The notes: a model not told the origin generated them from the letters alone. 64,000 bases of DNA from Mycolicibacterium sp. TUM20985 (GCF_030295745.1 NZ_AP027291.1:5456001-5520000); one strand, 5' to 3'. Counted from the stretch's first letter, positions 54,701 to 62,092 are shown. Numbers and translations: made by a program.

Positions 54701-56752
54701 GCGATCGACAACCTGCGGCTGACCGAAGCGGACGTGCCGCCGCCCGGTGAGGGTTACGTGCAGGTCCGGGTCGAGGCCGCTGGCCTCAACTTCCGTGACG
54801 TCCTCAACGTCCTCGGTCTCTACCCCGGCGATCCGGGCCCGATCGGCGGGGACTTCGCGGGCGTCGTCACACAGGTCGGTGATGAGACCTCCGGACTCGA
54901 GGTGGGCCAGCGCGTCTACGGTTCCATGCAGGGCGCGTTCGCCACGCGATTCAACGTGCCCGCCCCGTTCCTGGCGCCGATCCCGGACGGGGTCAGCGCG
55001 GTGGAGGCCGCGACGATTCCCGCTGCGGCGCTGACCGTTCGACTGTCGTTCGACTGGGCTCGGCTGAAGCCGGGCGACAAGGTGCTGATCCACGCCGCCA
55101 GCGGTGGCGTCGGTCTGGCGGCCGTGCAGATGGCGCAGCAGTGCGGTGCCACGGTCTTCGCCACGGCCAGCACTTTCAAGCGTGCGACGCTACGCAAGCT
55201 GGGCGTGAAGTACGTATATGACTCGCGCTCAACCGATTTCGCCGACCAGATCCTCGCCGACACCGACGGGGTCGGCGTAGACGTGGTGCTGAACAGCCTC
55301 ACCAGTGAGGGCTTCATCGACGCGACGCTGAAGGCCACCGCCCCGAACGGCCGCTTCGCCGAGATCGCCAAACGTGACATCTGGACCCACCAGCGGATGG
55401 CCGAAGCTCGTCCCGACATCGCCTACGAGATCGTGGCGTTGGACACGGTGATGCTCACCGAACCCGAGCGCATCCGCGCACTGTTGACCGAGGTGTCCGA
55501 CGGTTTGGCCGCAGCTGTCGACTCCTCGCGCAAGCGCTCGTCGGTGGCCGAGTGGACGCCACTGCCCGCCGAGATCTACCCGCTGACCGAGGCGAGGGCC
55601 GCGTTCCGCCGCATGCAGCAGGCGCGACACATCGGGAAGATCGTGGTGCAGATACCGACTCCGCTCTCACCGCGGCCGGATCGCAGCTACTTGATCACGG
55701 GCGGACTCGGCGCGATCGGCCTGCACACGGCGTCGTATCTGGCTCAACTTGGCGCCGGTGACATCGTGCTGACCAGCCGACGCGCTCCCGATGCCGACGC
55801 CCAGCAGGCAATCGCGCAGATCACCGAGCGCCACGGGTGCCGCGTCCACGTGTTCGCGGCCGACGTCGGCGACGAGTCCGAGGTGGCGGAGCTGCTGGTG
55901 CGCATCCGGGCGGAGTCGTCGCCACTGGCCGGAGTGGTGCATCTCGCGGGCGTGCTCGACGATGCGCTGCTATCGCAACAGAGCCTGGAGCGGTTCCGAA
56001 CGACGTTGACGCCCAAGGCCTTCGGCGCGTGCCACCTGGATCGTTTGACCAAGGATGACGAGTTGGACTTCTTCGTCGTGTCGTCCTCGGTGTCCGCCCT
56101 GTTCGGTTCGCCAGGGCAGTCGAACTACGCGACGGCCAACGCGATGCTCGATGGCCTGGTTGCGCAGCGACGGTCCAGGGGCCTGCCCGCCACCGGCGTG
56201 AACTTCGGGCCGTGGGCTCAGGGCGGCATGGCCTCGTCGGCGGCCGCAACCGCCAACATCGGTGCCCAAGGCCTGATTCCGCTGGAGCCCTCGGCGGCGC
56301 TGAGCGCCCTCGCCGAGGTCGTCGCGAACGGCACCGGCCAGGCCACCGTCATCAAGGCCAACTGGCAGCGTGCCGCCAAGGTGCTCGGCAGCACGAGGCC
56401 ACCGATCCTCGACCTCATCCTGCCGAGGGCCGCCGGCGAGGTGAACGGTGACAGCGAGTTGCTCAAGCAGCTTCACGAGATACCGGCGGCCCAGCGCGCC
56501 GGTTTCGTGACCGAGTTCCTCCAGCAGGAGGTGCAGACCTTCCTTCGGCTCGCGGCACCTCCGGTGGCGACCAGTCGTTTCCTCGACCTCGGCACGGACT
56601 CGTTGATGGCGATCGAACTCCGCAACCGGTTGCACAGCCAGTTCGGCGGTGCGTTCACGATCGAAGCGACGGCGGTATTCGACTACCCGACCATCGGGGG
56701 ACTCGCCGACTACCTCGTCGGACAGCTGCCCGACGCGGAGCCGACCGCCTAG
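45758..56752 (+). CDS. pks: Bimodular type I polyketide synthase for phleic acids
   Basis: A 3664-residue enzyme. Module 1: KS (C184, H319, H359), AT (S636 in GHSVG; HAFHS), KR (Y1336), ACP (S1507). Module 2: KS (C1742, H1877, H1917), AT (S2197), DH (HxxxGxxxxP with H2499; D2666), ER (GGVGLAAVQ near 3118), KR (Y3457), ACP (S3615). There is no thioesterase. Both AT motifs are malonyl-type, fitting unbranched chains, and the pairing of one unreduced-type and one fully reducing module fits the one-double-bond-per-four-carbons pattern of phleic acids if used repeatedly. ATG 45758 follows GGGAGGA. A CATAGT box lies upstream in the 171-base divergent gap with papA3. The frame extends upstream, but the start is firmly set by ribosome site and KS homology. 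Confidence 0.93.
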   Translation: MGTAEGPIDSAPRFAIVGYAARFPGASDADAYWDLLREGREAISEVPGDRWNADDFFDPEPGVPGKIVTRRAGFVDDVTGFDAPFFGMSTREVRLMDPQHRILLETAWRAVEHSGTAPTALANTNTGVFVGLATHDYLGMASDELTYPEIEAYLAIGTSSAAAAGRISYRLGLQGPAVAVDTACSSSLVAIHQACQALRLGECDLALAGGANVLLSPATMITFSSAHMLAPDGRCKTFDAAADGYVRGEGCGVILIKRLDDAIADGDRIRAVIRGSAVNQDGASGGLTVPNGVAQQRVIADALTRAGVQPRDVSYLEAHGTGTALGDPIEAQAAGAVLGAGREPGQPLLIGSAKTNIGHLEAAAGIAGVIKVILSLEHETLPKHLNFENPSPHIPWDRLPVEVVRETIPWTRGERPRIAGVSSFGFAGTNAHVVLEEAPVACQPTEEPAPAERFSILPLSARTPAALTQLAAQYRDWLSAHPEAALADVCFTAGTGRAHQEHRAALVVDSRESAIELLGALADDRPASGLVRGESRETPKTAWLFTGQGSQYAGMAKELYDTEPVFAETLDRCAATVADVLAEPLLSVIFDLDDPDRGEALRQTAYAQPALFAVELGLARLWQSWGLEPDVVLGHSVGQYSAACVAGVLSLEDGVRLMAERGRLFGSLPAGGRMVAVFTGAQRVESLTDEYPTLSVAAYNGANTVLSGPVGDLQQAVAALTADGVRCDWLDTSHAFHSALLDPILDEFESYAQKFDYAAPQRVLIDNRTGQQLGWSARLDGAYWRRHARQPVQFAKSLQTLAALNCKVLIEIGPQPVLTATALRAWPEPTTAPRAIASLRQRVADHRQITEAIADAYVLGHLPNFGALQHAPARKLDLPTYPFEHRHYSFRDDRERVERPQSLGGSSTRSIRLLEDGRIEELANLLGGAGDDPRVLQVLTELAAQHNQQRATKATADDRYEIRWDESPAPLSSAGAGAGSTVLLVGERSPALQPLVDLLTARRQRHRFVGLPTSDADEDSLADTLRAAADDDPTMRILLVAAVDADPETDPAQSLSRMQHHVLSGTRRLFRAAMAAALRTPIWLVTRGAQHVTDTDTVVPEQSSLWGFGRAAALELPQAWGGLADLADGGTDEWSRLLDRIVMPQGTAPREDQIALRKHTVYVPRLVRRAGQPTGTPLHLRSDATYLVSGGLGAIGMEIADHLAAHGAGHLVLTSRRAPDDAVQRRIDAMAARHGCEIRVVPADVADADDVARLAADMQAELPPLAGIVHAAGEIGITPLNTPDFTAQQAEMDRLFTGKVWGAMHLGDLAANLKLDFFISTSSIASVWGGFGQTAYAAANAFLDGLAARLREQGVTATSVNFGPWSAGMADAESLARLEQRGVRALSPTDALAGLADVVSASAAGGPAHAVVARIDWARFLPLYQQAGRRAFMAEVERDVPAEPAAVAPSTTGSGRTQLVERLVNAPVQQRKRLLTDYLRDAVAEITLVDASEIREDAGFFDLGMDSLMAVEMRRRIEAGVGKEVPITVVMDHPRLSDVADYLLGDVLGLSETSDEADPGSMSPVPTRADEPIAIVAVSCRFPGAPDPEAFWEVLFGGVDAIREVPEDRFDIDEFYDPDPDSPGKTYTRFGGFLDGIDGFDPEFFGISPREAVWIEPQQRLTLETVWEGLERAGYAPASLRGSRTGIFMGVAANEYAHLLSAGSIDEIEPHFITGNALNAISGRVAFALGLEGPAVAVDTACSSALVAVHQAAQALRFGDCDMALAGGVNVLLSPVTMVAASRARMLSPVGRCKTFDASADGYVRSEGCGVLVLKRLSDAERDGDRICAVIASSAVNQDGASSGLTVPNGGAQQRLIGTALARAGLTGGDVDYLEAHGTGTPLGDPIEVRAAAAAYGGSRDADRPLLMGSVKSNIGHTEAASGAAGLIKVVLSLQHEMLPQSLHFENPSPHIPWDSLPVRVVDEALPWHANGRPRRAGVSSFGFTGTNAHVLIEEAPTRTVVATEPAPEAPINVLALSARSPEALAALARRYDTWLSVHQDVDLADVCSTAGAGRSHFEHRAALVVDSVATACDGLAELAENRLRPGVVRGEHVNHPTTAWLFTGQGSQYAGMARELFDSEPVFAETVTRCAEAVADIVSRPLLEVMFSTDQENGAKAGEALRHTSFAQPALFAVEMGLARLWQSWGMEPDVVLGHSVGQYAAACVAGVFSLTDGARLIAQRGRLFGSLPPGGRMVAVFTDAAQVEQIAGEYPRVSVAAYNGPNTVLSGPGEDLEGVVARFSDEGIRCTWLQTSHAFHSELLEPVLDEFESYAAQLRFAAPTLPLVCNRTGAVLSPQTPLDAPYWRRHSRQPVQFAESVRTVAALGCSVLVEIGPQPVLTAAAVQVWPEHLAAPRAVLSLRKGVGDRRQIADAVAAAYVGGHQLDFAALNRRPDGRRLELPTYPFQRRRFWPKSSGLAGSHANGASVSGILGSAKDLASGDSVYTSRLSVKSQPWLSDHVIYGTVVVPGATYAAMALAAVGTPARAKDVFFYEPIILPEKASREVQLTLHPLQGGESRFQVHSRAYGERDAEWSLNAEGVVATGISDEQADESPEPVDEAIERLDRMRPQDLFETFADLELAWGPNWSGSLKSLWLGEGEAIGDILVGDELAEHLGTEPMHPVLMDLCTGVAFPAFPALLAAEQGINDLFLPLRYGEVTLREKMPRRFYCRARWHRGGLDSETQVFDLDFLDRDGRQLGGIRDFTVKRAPREALLRGLGGDATRLLYTLGWHEVPASSGDGGSVGTGNGTWLIAGFDELAAKVPGCIALDRDVDPTLLGQVLTQAHERGCGFSGVVWRSAPAGASTDVSARLETEIANLLSAVHTVQGGQVKLPGGLWIVTEQAVATESGEPVDPVQAALWGFGRTAINEEPTLRCRLLDCDGSDEAADAVASLLANPVDEPELALRQGKLLASRMLPWARSGHLTVPRAGDYVLAPTERGAIDNLRLTEADVPPPGEGYVQVRVEAAGLNFRDVLNVLGLYPGDPGPIGGDFAGVVTQVGDETSGLEVGQRVYGSMQGAFATRFNVPAPFLAPIPDGVSAVEAATIPAAALTVRLSFDWARLKPGDKVLIHAASGGVGLAAVQMAQQCGATVFATASTFKRATLRKLGVKYVYDSRSTDFADQILADTDGVGVDVVLNSLTSEGFIDATLKATAPNGRFAEIAKRDIWTHQRMAEARPDIAYEIVALDTVMLTEPERIRALLTEVSDGLAAAVDSSRKRSSVAEWTPLPAEIYPLTEARAAFRRMQQARHIGKIVVQIPTPLSPRPDRSYLITGGLGAIGLHTASYLAQLGAGDIVLTSRRAPDADAQQAIAQITERHGCRVHVFAADVGDESEVAELLVRIRAESSPLAGVVHLAGVLDDALLSQQSLERFRTTLTPKAFGACHLDRLTKDDELDFFVVSSSVSALFGSPGQSNYATANAMLDGLVAQRRSRGLPATGVNFGPWAQGGMASSAAATANIGAQGLIPLEPSAALSALAEVVANGTGQATVIKANWQRAAKVLGSTRPPILDLILPRAAGEVNGDSELLKQLHEIPAAQRAGFVTEFLQQEVQTFLRLAAPPVATSRFLDLGTDSLMAIELRNRLHSQFGGAFTIEATAVFDYPTIGGLADYLVGQLPDAEPTA

Positions 56753-57828
56753 GCCCAGCGGGTCGCCTCGACCGCGTCGGCCAGCGGGGTGTGCAGCGGC
56801 ACGTCGAGACCGTCGTAGATGCCGGCCTTCTGCGTCGCCAGCCATTCGATCGCGCCGAGCAACCGGTTGGCGGCCGTGGTGTTGCCCCCATCTGCGCGGG
56901 TGCCGCCGGGAACGTCGGCCCGGCTGACGATCGTCAGTTGCGGGTCGCCATCGATGACTACGCGATGATCCCCTACCCCCTCATCGGGCTGCGGCCAGTG
57001 CGGGGCACACGCCGGATCGATCCGGGTGATGTGGTCGACGACGATGCGCTGCTTGCCGTCGGCCCAGCCGATGATCTTGAGCCAGAACGCACCCTGCGTG
57101 CCCTGCGCGAAGTGACCCATCACGTTGTCCACCGACGCCTCGAGCGGCAGTCGTTCGACGGTCTCGGTGATGTCGTCGATCTCCAGGCCCAGCCCACGGC
57201 CGATCAAGCGGATGTTGCCGCCCCAGACCATGGTCGGCACCGACGGCAGCAGCATCATCGGAACGTCGTCCATCGAGCCCCCAAACCCGCAGCTCACCCG
57301 CACGGCGTGGGGTTGGTCGTAGGTCGAGTAGTCGAAGATCTCCTGGCAGTAGATCGTCTTGATGCGCGTACACAGCCCGGCGGCCATCACCGCGAGGGCG
57401 TCGTTGGCCCAGCCCGGGTCGACGCCACTGACCAACAGGGTGGAAGCCCCTTCCTCGGCGGCTGCAGTCAGGCGCTCAACCCACTCCTGCGGCGCCGACC
57501 GGGGGTCGTAGAGGGAGTAGAGCGAAGGGGTCACGACGTGGGCGCCTGCGCGCAGGCAGCGCTCGATGTCGGCCAGTGCGTCGTCGGGACGGATGTCGCC
57601 GGATGCCATGTAGGCCACCGCGTCGCAGGACGCCAACGCCGCGTCCACGTCCCTGGTCGCGACGATGCCGGTGTCGGCATCGAGGCCGGCGAACGTCGCC
57701 GCGTCCCGGCCCGCCTTGTCCTCCGAGGACGTGATGATGCCGACCAGGCTCAGCCCGGGAAACGCCAGTGCCGACCGGATCGCCGTGGCCCCCATGTTGC
57801 CCGTTCCCCATACCACCACACGTCTCAT
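56749..57828 (-). CDS. NAD(P)-binding dihydrodipicolinate reductase-like protein
   Basis: A 359-residue protein with an N-terminal Rossmann fold (RRVVVWGTGNMGATAIRSAL at 2-21), then TPSLYSLYDP and SGVDPGWANDALAV, typical of the amine-dehydrogenase/DHDPR-like group of mycobacteria. The reaction is unknown; lysine biosynthetic DapB is a different gene. ATG 57828 lies seven bases after TAGGGT, so a leaderless transcript is likely. Its stop shares CTAG with the pks stop. It is divergent from fadE5. Confidence 0.75.
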   Translation of the reverse strand: MRRVVVWGTGNMGATAIRSALAFPGLSLVGIITSSEDKAGRDAATFAGLDADTGIVATRDVDAALASCDAVAYMASGDIRPDDALADIERCLRAGAHVVTPSLYSLYDPRSAPQEWVERLTAAAEEGASTLLVSGVDPGWANDALAVMAAGLCTRIKTIYCQEIFDYSTYDQPHAVRVSCGFGGSMDDVPMMLLPSVPTMVWGGNIRLIGRGLGLEIDDITETVERLPLEASVDNVMGHFAQGTQGAFWLKIIGWADGKQRIVVDHITRIDPACAPHWPQPDEGVGDHRVVIDGDPQLTIVSRADVPGGTRADGGNTTAANRLLGAIEWLATQKAGIYDGLDVPLHTPLADAVEATRWA

Positions 57829-58074
57829 TGGCCCCACCCTAATGGCATGCTGAGCCCACTCGTGGCAGACATCACAAACCTGCAAAAGGGCAGCTCAGAA
57901 TATGTGGGCGACGGCCAATCGCGGCCCAATCAACCGTCGGGTTGGTTAGCCAGCACAAATTTGCTCGACACCGCTATGCGATCAAGTTACCAGCCGGTAT
58001 AGTTGGCTGCAGTTACTGGTGGGTAACTTAGCCCAAGTACCCAACCGAAGACGGAATCTCATCGAGGAGACATC
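57829..58074. promoter_or_regulatory. fadE5 promoter with palindromes
   Basis: The 246 bases before fadE5 contain a good -10 box, TATAGT at 57998-58003, flanked by AAGTTACC at 57984-57991 and its inverted copy GGTAACTT at 58022-58029. A nested GTTAC (58012) faces GTAAC (58023). The layout fits a TetR-type repressor covering the promoter; the regulator is not identified. Confidence 0.5.
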
Positions 58075-59910
58075 GTGAGCCATTACAAGAGCAACGTCCG
58101 TGACCAGGAATTCAACCTGTTCGAGGTCTTCGGCTTGGACAAGGTGCTCGGCGAAGGCGCGTACAGCGATCTCGACGCCGATACCGCCCGCGAGATGCTG
58201 GCCGAGATCACCCGGTTGGCCGAGGGCCCGATCGCCGAGTCGTTCGCCGACAGCGACCGCAACCCGCCCGTCTTCGACCCCGAAACGCACACGGTGCACC
58301 TGCCGGAGCCCTTCAAGAAGTCCGTACGCACCATCATCGATGGCGGCTGGGACAAGATCGGCCTCGCCGAGGAGCTCGGCGGCATGCCGATGCCCCGCGC
58401 GCTGCAGTGGGCCCTGATGGAGCACGTCCTCGGCGCCAACCCGGCCGTGTACATGTACTCGATGGGTGCGGGCTTCGCCAGCATCTTCTACAACCAGGCC
58501 ACCGAAGAGCAGAAGAAGTGGGCCATCCTGGCCTCCGAGCGCGGCTGGACCTCGACGATGGTGCTCACCGAGCCCGACGCCGGGTCCGACGTCGGCGCCG
58601 GCCGCACCAAGGCCACCCAGCAGCCCGACGGCACGTGGCACATCGACGGCGTCAAGCGCTTCATCACCTCCGGTGACGCCGACGACATCGGCGAGAACAT
58701 CCTGCACCTGGTGCTGGCCCGCCCCGAGGGCGCAGGCCCCGGCACCAAGGGTCTGTCGCTGTTCTTCGTGCCGAAGTACCACTTCGACTTCGAGACCGGC
58801 GAGCCCGGCGAGCGCAACGGCGCCTTCGTCACCAACGTCGAGCACAAGATGGGCCTCAAGGTCTCCGCGACGTGCGAGCTGTCGCTCGGCCAGCACGGCG
58901 TCCCCGCCGTCGGTTGGCTCGTCGGTGAGGTGCACAACGGCATCGCGCAGATGTTCGAGGTCATCGAGCAGGCCCGAATGATGGTGGGCACCAAGGCCAT
59001 CGCCACGCTGTCGACCGGTTACCTCAACGCACTCGAGTACGCCAAGACCCGCGTCCAGGGTGCCGACCTGACCCAGATGACCGACAAGGCCGCGCCGCGC
59101 GTGACCATCACGCACCACCCCGACGTGCGCCGGTCTCTCATGACCCAGAAGGGCTACGCCGAGTCGCTTCGTGCGCTGTACCTGTACACCGCGACGTTCC
59201 AGGACGCCGAAGTGGCCAAGGCCGTCCACGGGGTGGACCCCGAACTGGCCGGCAAGATCAACGATCTGCTTCTGCCGATCGTCAAGGGTGTCGGCTCCGA
59301 GCAGGCCTACGCCAAGCTCACCGAGAGCCTGCAGACCTTCGGTGGATCCGGCTTCCTGCAGGACTACCCGGTCGAGCAGTACATCCGCGATGCCAAGATC
59401 GACTCGCTGTACGAAGGCACCACCGCCATCCAGGCGCAGGACTTCTTCTTCCGGAAGATCGTCCGCGACAAGGGTGTTGCGCTGGGCTACATCGCGAACG
59501 AGATCGAGCAGTTCGTCAAGAACGAGTCGGGCAACGGCCGGCTCAAGGCCGAGCGCGAGCTCCTCGCGACCGCCTTGGCGGACGTGCAGGGCATGGCTGC
59601 CACGCTGACCGGCTACCTGATGTCGGCACAGGAGGATTCGGCCAGCATCTACAAGGTCGGCCTCGGCTCGGTGCGCTTCCTCATGAGCGTCGGCGACCTG
59701 GTCCTCGGCTGGCTGCTGCAGAAGCAGGCTGCCGTCGCCATCGCCGCCCTCGACCAGGGTGCCAGCGCCGCGGACAAGTCCTTCTACGAGGGCAAGATCG
59801 CCGTCGCGTCGTTCTTCGCGAAGAGCTTCCTGCCGCTGTTGACCAGCACCCGCGTGGTGCTAGACAACATCGACACCGAGGTGATGGAGCTCGACGAAGC
59901 TTCCTTCTAA
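58075..59910 (+). CDS. fadE5: Acyl-CoA dehydrogenase FadE5
   Basis: A 611-residue flavoprotein of the two-domain-plus-extension ACAD class. It oxidises acyl-CoAs to enoyl-CoAs in beta-oxidation; FadE5 is recalled to accept a broad range of chain lengths. FAD- and substrate-binding motifs LTEPDAGSDVGAGRTKA, IDGVKRFITSG and YEGTTAIQAQDF are visible. GTG at 58075 follows GAGGAG. It is followed by an inverted repeat before the convergent F420-type gene. By position and length it corresponds to Rv0244c. Confidence 0.92.
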   Translation: MSHYKSNVRDQEFNLFEVFGLDKVLGEGAYSDLDADTAREMLAEITRLAEGPIAESFADSDRNPPVFDPETHTVHLPEPFKKSVRTIIDGGWDKIGLAEELGGMPMPRALQWALMEHVLGANPAVYMYSMGAGFASIFYNQATEEQKKWAILASERGWTSTMVLTEPDAGSDVGAGRTKATQQPDGTWHIDGVKRFITSGDADDIGENILHLVLARPEGAGPGTKGLSLFFVPKYHFDFETGEPGERNGAFVTNVEHKMGLKVSATCELSLGQHGVPAVGWLVGEVHNGIAQMFEVIEQARMMVGTKAIATLSTGYLNALEYAKTRVQGADLTQMTDKAAPRVTITHHPDVRRSLMTQKGYAESLRALYLYTATFQDAEVAKAVHGVDPELAGKINDLLLPIVKGVGSEQAYAKLTESLQTFGGSGFLQDYPVEQYIRDAKIDSLYEGTTAIQAQDFFFRKIVRDKGVALGYIANEIEQFVKNESGNGRLKAERELLATALADVQGMAATLTGYLMSAQEDSASIYKVGLGSVRFLMSVGDLVLGWLLQKQAAVAIAALDQGASAADKSFYEGKIAVASFFAKSFLPLLTSTRVVLDNIDTEVMELDEASF

Positions 59911-59926
59911 GTCTCTCCCCGCCGAC

Positions 59927-59975
59927 TGGCCACTTGTCACACGTGAATCGCGAATTTGCGTGAGGTAAGTGGCCA
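59927..59975. terminator. Inverted repeat between convergent genes
   Basis: TGGCCACTT at 59927-59935 pairs with AAGTGGCCA at 59967-59975, with partial inner pairing (CACACG and CGTG). It lies between the ends of fadE5 and the LLM-type gene and can act as a two-way terminator. Confidence 0.55.
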
Positions 59976-59984
59976 TTCGCGTGT

Positions 59985-60911
59985 TCAGCCGTCGAGGCTG
60001 CGCAGCACCGCGCGGGTGCGGGCCCGGCCCTCGGCCGACGCGTCGAAGGTGGCGGCGACGTACTCGTCGACTCCGGCCGCACGCAATTCGGCCAAGCGGT
60101 CCTTCACCGTCGCCTCGTCGCCGATGATCGCCGCGTCCTCGGGCCCGGCATAGCCCTCGCGGTCGAGCATGGCGCGGTAGGACGGAAGCATCCCGTACAT
60201 CGCGAACTGTTCGGCTGCCTGCTTGCGGGCGTCGTCTACGTCGTCGGTGACGCTCACGGGAAGCGCTGCCACCACCCGCACCTCGTCCTCCCGGCGGCCC
60301 GCATCCGCGGCCGCCTGGCGCAGCGTCGGGCCGACGTGGTCCTCGAGGGTCTTGGGCCCCGTCATCCAGGTGCACGTGCCCGCCGTGCGACGACCCGCGA
60401 TCCTGAGCAACTGCGGCCCGAGCGCCGCGACGTAGACGTCGGGTCGCGGCGCACCGGCGATCACCAACGCGCCGCGGGTGGTGAGGATCTCGCCTTCCGC
60501 GGACGCGGGCTCACCCGCCAGGAGCGGCAGCAGGCCGTCGAGGAATTCGTTCAGTCTGCGCACCGGCCGGTCCCACGGGATGCCCCACATGCCCTCGGTG
60601 ACGGCCTGATGCGTCATGCCGAGACCGAGGATCAACCGGCCGTGCGAGACGAGGCTGACGGTCAGCGCTCGCTGCGCCATCTGCATCGGGTGCTGATTCT
60701 GAATGGGGACGACCCCGGTGGCCACCTCGATGTCGCCGACCTCGCGCAGGGCGACCGCCAGGACGGTGAGAAGGTCTGGCTCGTAGGGCAATTGGCTCAT
60801 CCACAGCCGCCCGAAGCCCTCCTCGCGCAACTGTGCGAGGTTCTGCACGCAGGCCTCGACGGGATCTCCGATACCTGGGCCACTGAGTTGGCCGAACATG
60901 CTGATCTGCAT
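59985..60911 (-). CDS. LLM-class F420-dependent oxidoreductase
   Basis: A 308-residue luciferase-like TIM barrel. Motifs: SMFGQLSG at the start, GFGRLWMSQL, VATGVVPIQNQHP, the LILGLGMTHQAV segment, and G-P-Q-L-L-R-I-A-G-R. Members of this mycobacterial family use reduced F420 to reduce or oxidise varied substrates. ATG 60911 chosen; GTG 60917 adds two residues. Divergent from the TDT transporter gene with about 50 bases between; substrate unknown. Confidence 0.8.
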   Translation of the reverse strand: MQISMFGQLSGPGIGDPVEACVQNLAQLREEGFGRLWMSQLPYEPDLLTVLAVALREVGDIEVATGVVPIQNQHPMQMAQRALTVSLVSHGRLILGLGMTHQAVTEGMWGIPWDRPVRRLNEFLDGLLPLLAGEPASAEGEILTTRGALVIAGAPRPDVYVAALGPQLLRIAGRRTAGTCTWMTGPKTLEDHVGPTLRQAAADAGRREDEVRVVAALPVSVTDDVDDARKQAAEQFAMYGMLPSYRAMLDREGYAGPEDAAIIGDEATVKDRLAELRAAGVDEYVAATFDASAEGRARTRAVLRSLDG

Positions 60912-60964
60912 GGTCACATCGAACCATGCGCCGATCCCGTTCCACGTCCTGTTCAATGACGGGC

Positions 60965-62089
60965 ATGACCACCGAGGCAGCCCGACTCCAGAACTTCGGG
61001 CCCAACTGGTTCGCGTCTGTGATGGGCACCGGGATCGTGGCGACCGCGGGGGTCACGCTGCCGGTCCACGTGCCCGGGCTGCACGTGTTCACCAGGATCG
61101 TGTGGGTCGCGGCCGCCGTGCTCCTGGTCATCCTGCTGGTGGCGGTGACCGTGCAGTGGTTCCGCCACCCGACCGTGGCCCGGGCCCATTCGCGGAACCC
61201 GCAGATGGCGCACTTCTACGGCGCGGCGCCGATGGCGTTGATGACGGTCGGGTCGGGAGCCATCCTGATCGGCAAGGACCTGATCGGTGAACGGCTCGCC
61301 GTCGACCTGGACTGGATCCTCTGGACGGCGGGCACCCTCGGCGGCCTATTCACGGCGCTGACCATTCCGTTCCTGATGTTCACCCAGCTCAACGTCGAAC
61401 CCGACGCGGCCTTCGGCGGCTGGCTGATGCCCATCGTGCCGCCGATGGTGTCCGCGGCCTCCGGCGCACTGCTGATCCCGCACATGGCGCCAGGTACCGG
61501 CCGCACCACGATGCTCTACGGCTGCTACGCGCTGTTCGGGCTGTCGCTGATCGCGGCGCTGATCATCATCAGCATGATCTGGAGTCGGTTGGCGCTGTAC
61601 GGCACCTCGGGCACGGCGCGGGTGCCGACGCTGTGGATCGTGTTGGGCCCCTTGGGCCAGGGCATCACGGCCGCCGGGCTGCTGGGAACCCAGGCGGCCC
61701 TCGCGGTGTCACCGGAGCTGGCGTCGGGCATGGCGGTATTCGCCGTCCTGTTCGGGGTGCCCGTGTGGGGTTTTGCCGTGCTGTGGATCGCGTTGGCCAC
61801 CGCGCTCACGGTCCGCACGCTGCGCCGCGGCATGCCGTTCGCGCTGACGTGGTGGAGCCTGACGTTCCCCGTCGGCACCTTCGTGACGGGGACGACGCAG
61901 CTGGCGGTACACACCGGTCTGCCCGCGTTCCAATGGGCGGCGGTGATGGCCTTCGTCGGCCTGCTGTGCACCTGGGGCCTCGTCGCCACGCGAACCGCCC
62001 GCGGCAGCGTCGGCGGCAGCCTGTTCGTGCCGCCGCCCAACGCCGGGCCGGTGAAGGCGGTGAAGGATCCGCCTGCGGCCAGACCCTAA
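60965..62089 (+). CDS. TDT/TehA family anion transporter
   Basis: A 374-residue membrane protein with about ten hydrophobic segments and family motifs FGPNWFASVMGTGIVATA at the N-terminus and VPPMVSAASGALL mid-way. TDT proteins include tellurite-resistance TehA, C4-dicarboxylate transporter Mae1 and sulfite exporter Ssu1; this one probably exports an organic acid or anion. ATG 60965 chosen over ATG 60956. No ribosome site; TTCAAT seven bases upstream is a weak -10. It ends at two inverted repeats before fadA2. Confidence 0.8.
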   Translation: MTTEAARLQNFGPNWFASVMGTGIVATAGVTLPVHVPGLHVFTRIVWVAAAVLLVILLVAVTVQWFRHPTVARAHSRNPQMAHFYGAAPMALMTVGSGAILIGKDLIGERLAVDLDWILWTAGTLGGLFTALTIPFLMFTQLNVEPDAAFGGWLMPIVPPMVSAASGALLIPHMAPGTGRTTMLYGCYALFGLSLIAALIIISMIWSRLALYGTSGTARVPTLWIVLGPLGQGITAAGLLGTQAALAVSPELASGMAVFAVLFGVPVWGFAVLWIALATALTVRTLRRGMPFALTWWSLTFPVGTFVTGTTQLAVHTGLPAFQWAAVMAFVGLLCTWGLVATRTARGSVGGSLFVPPPNAGPVKAVKDPPAARP

Positions 62090-62092
62090 GCC

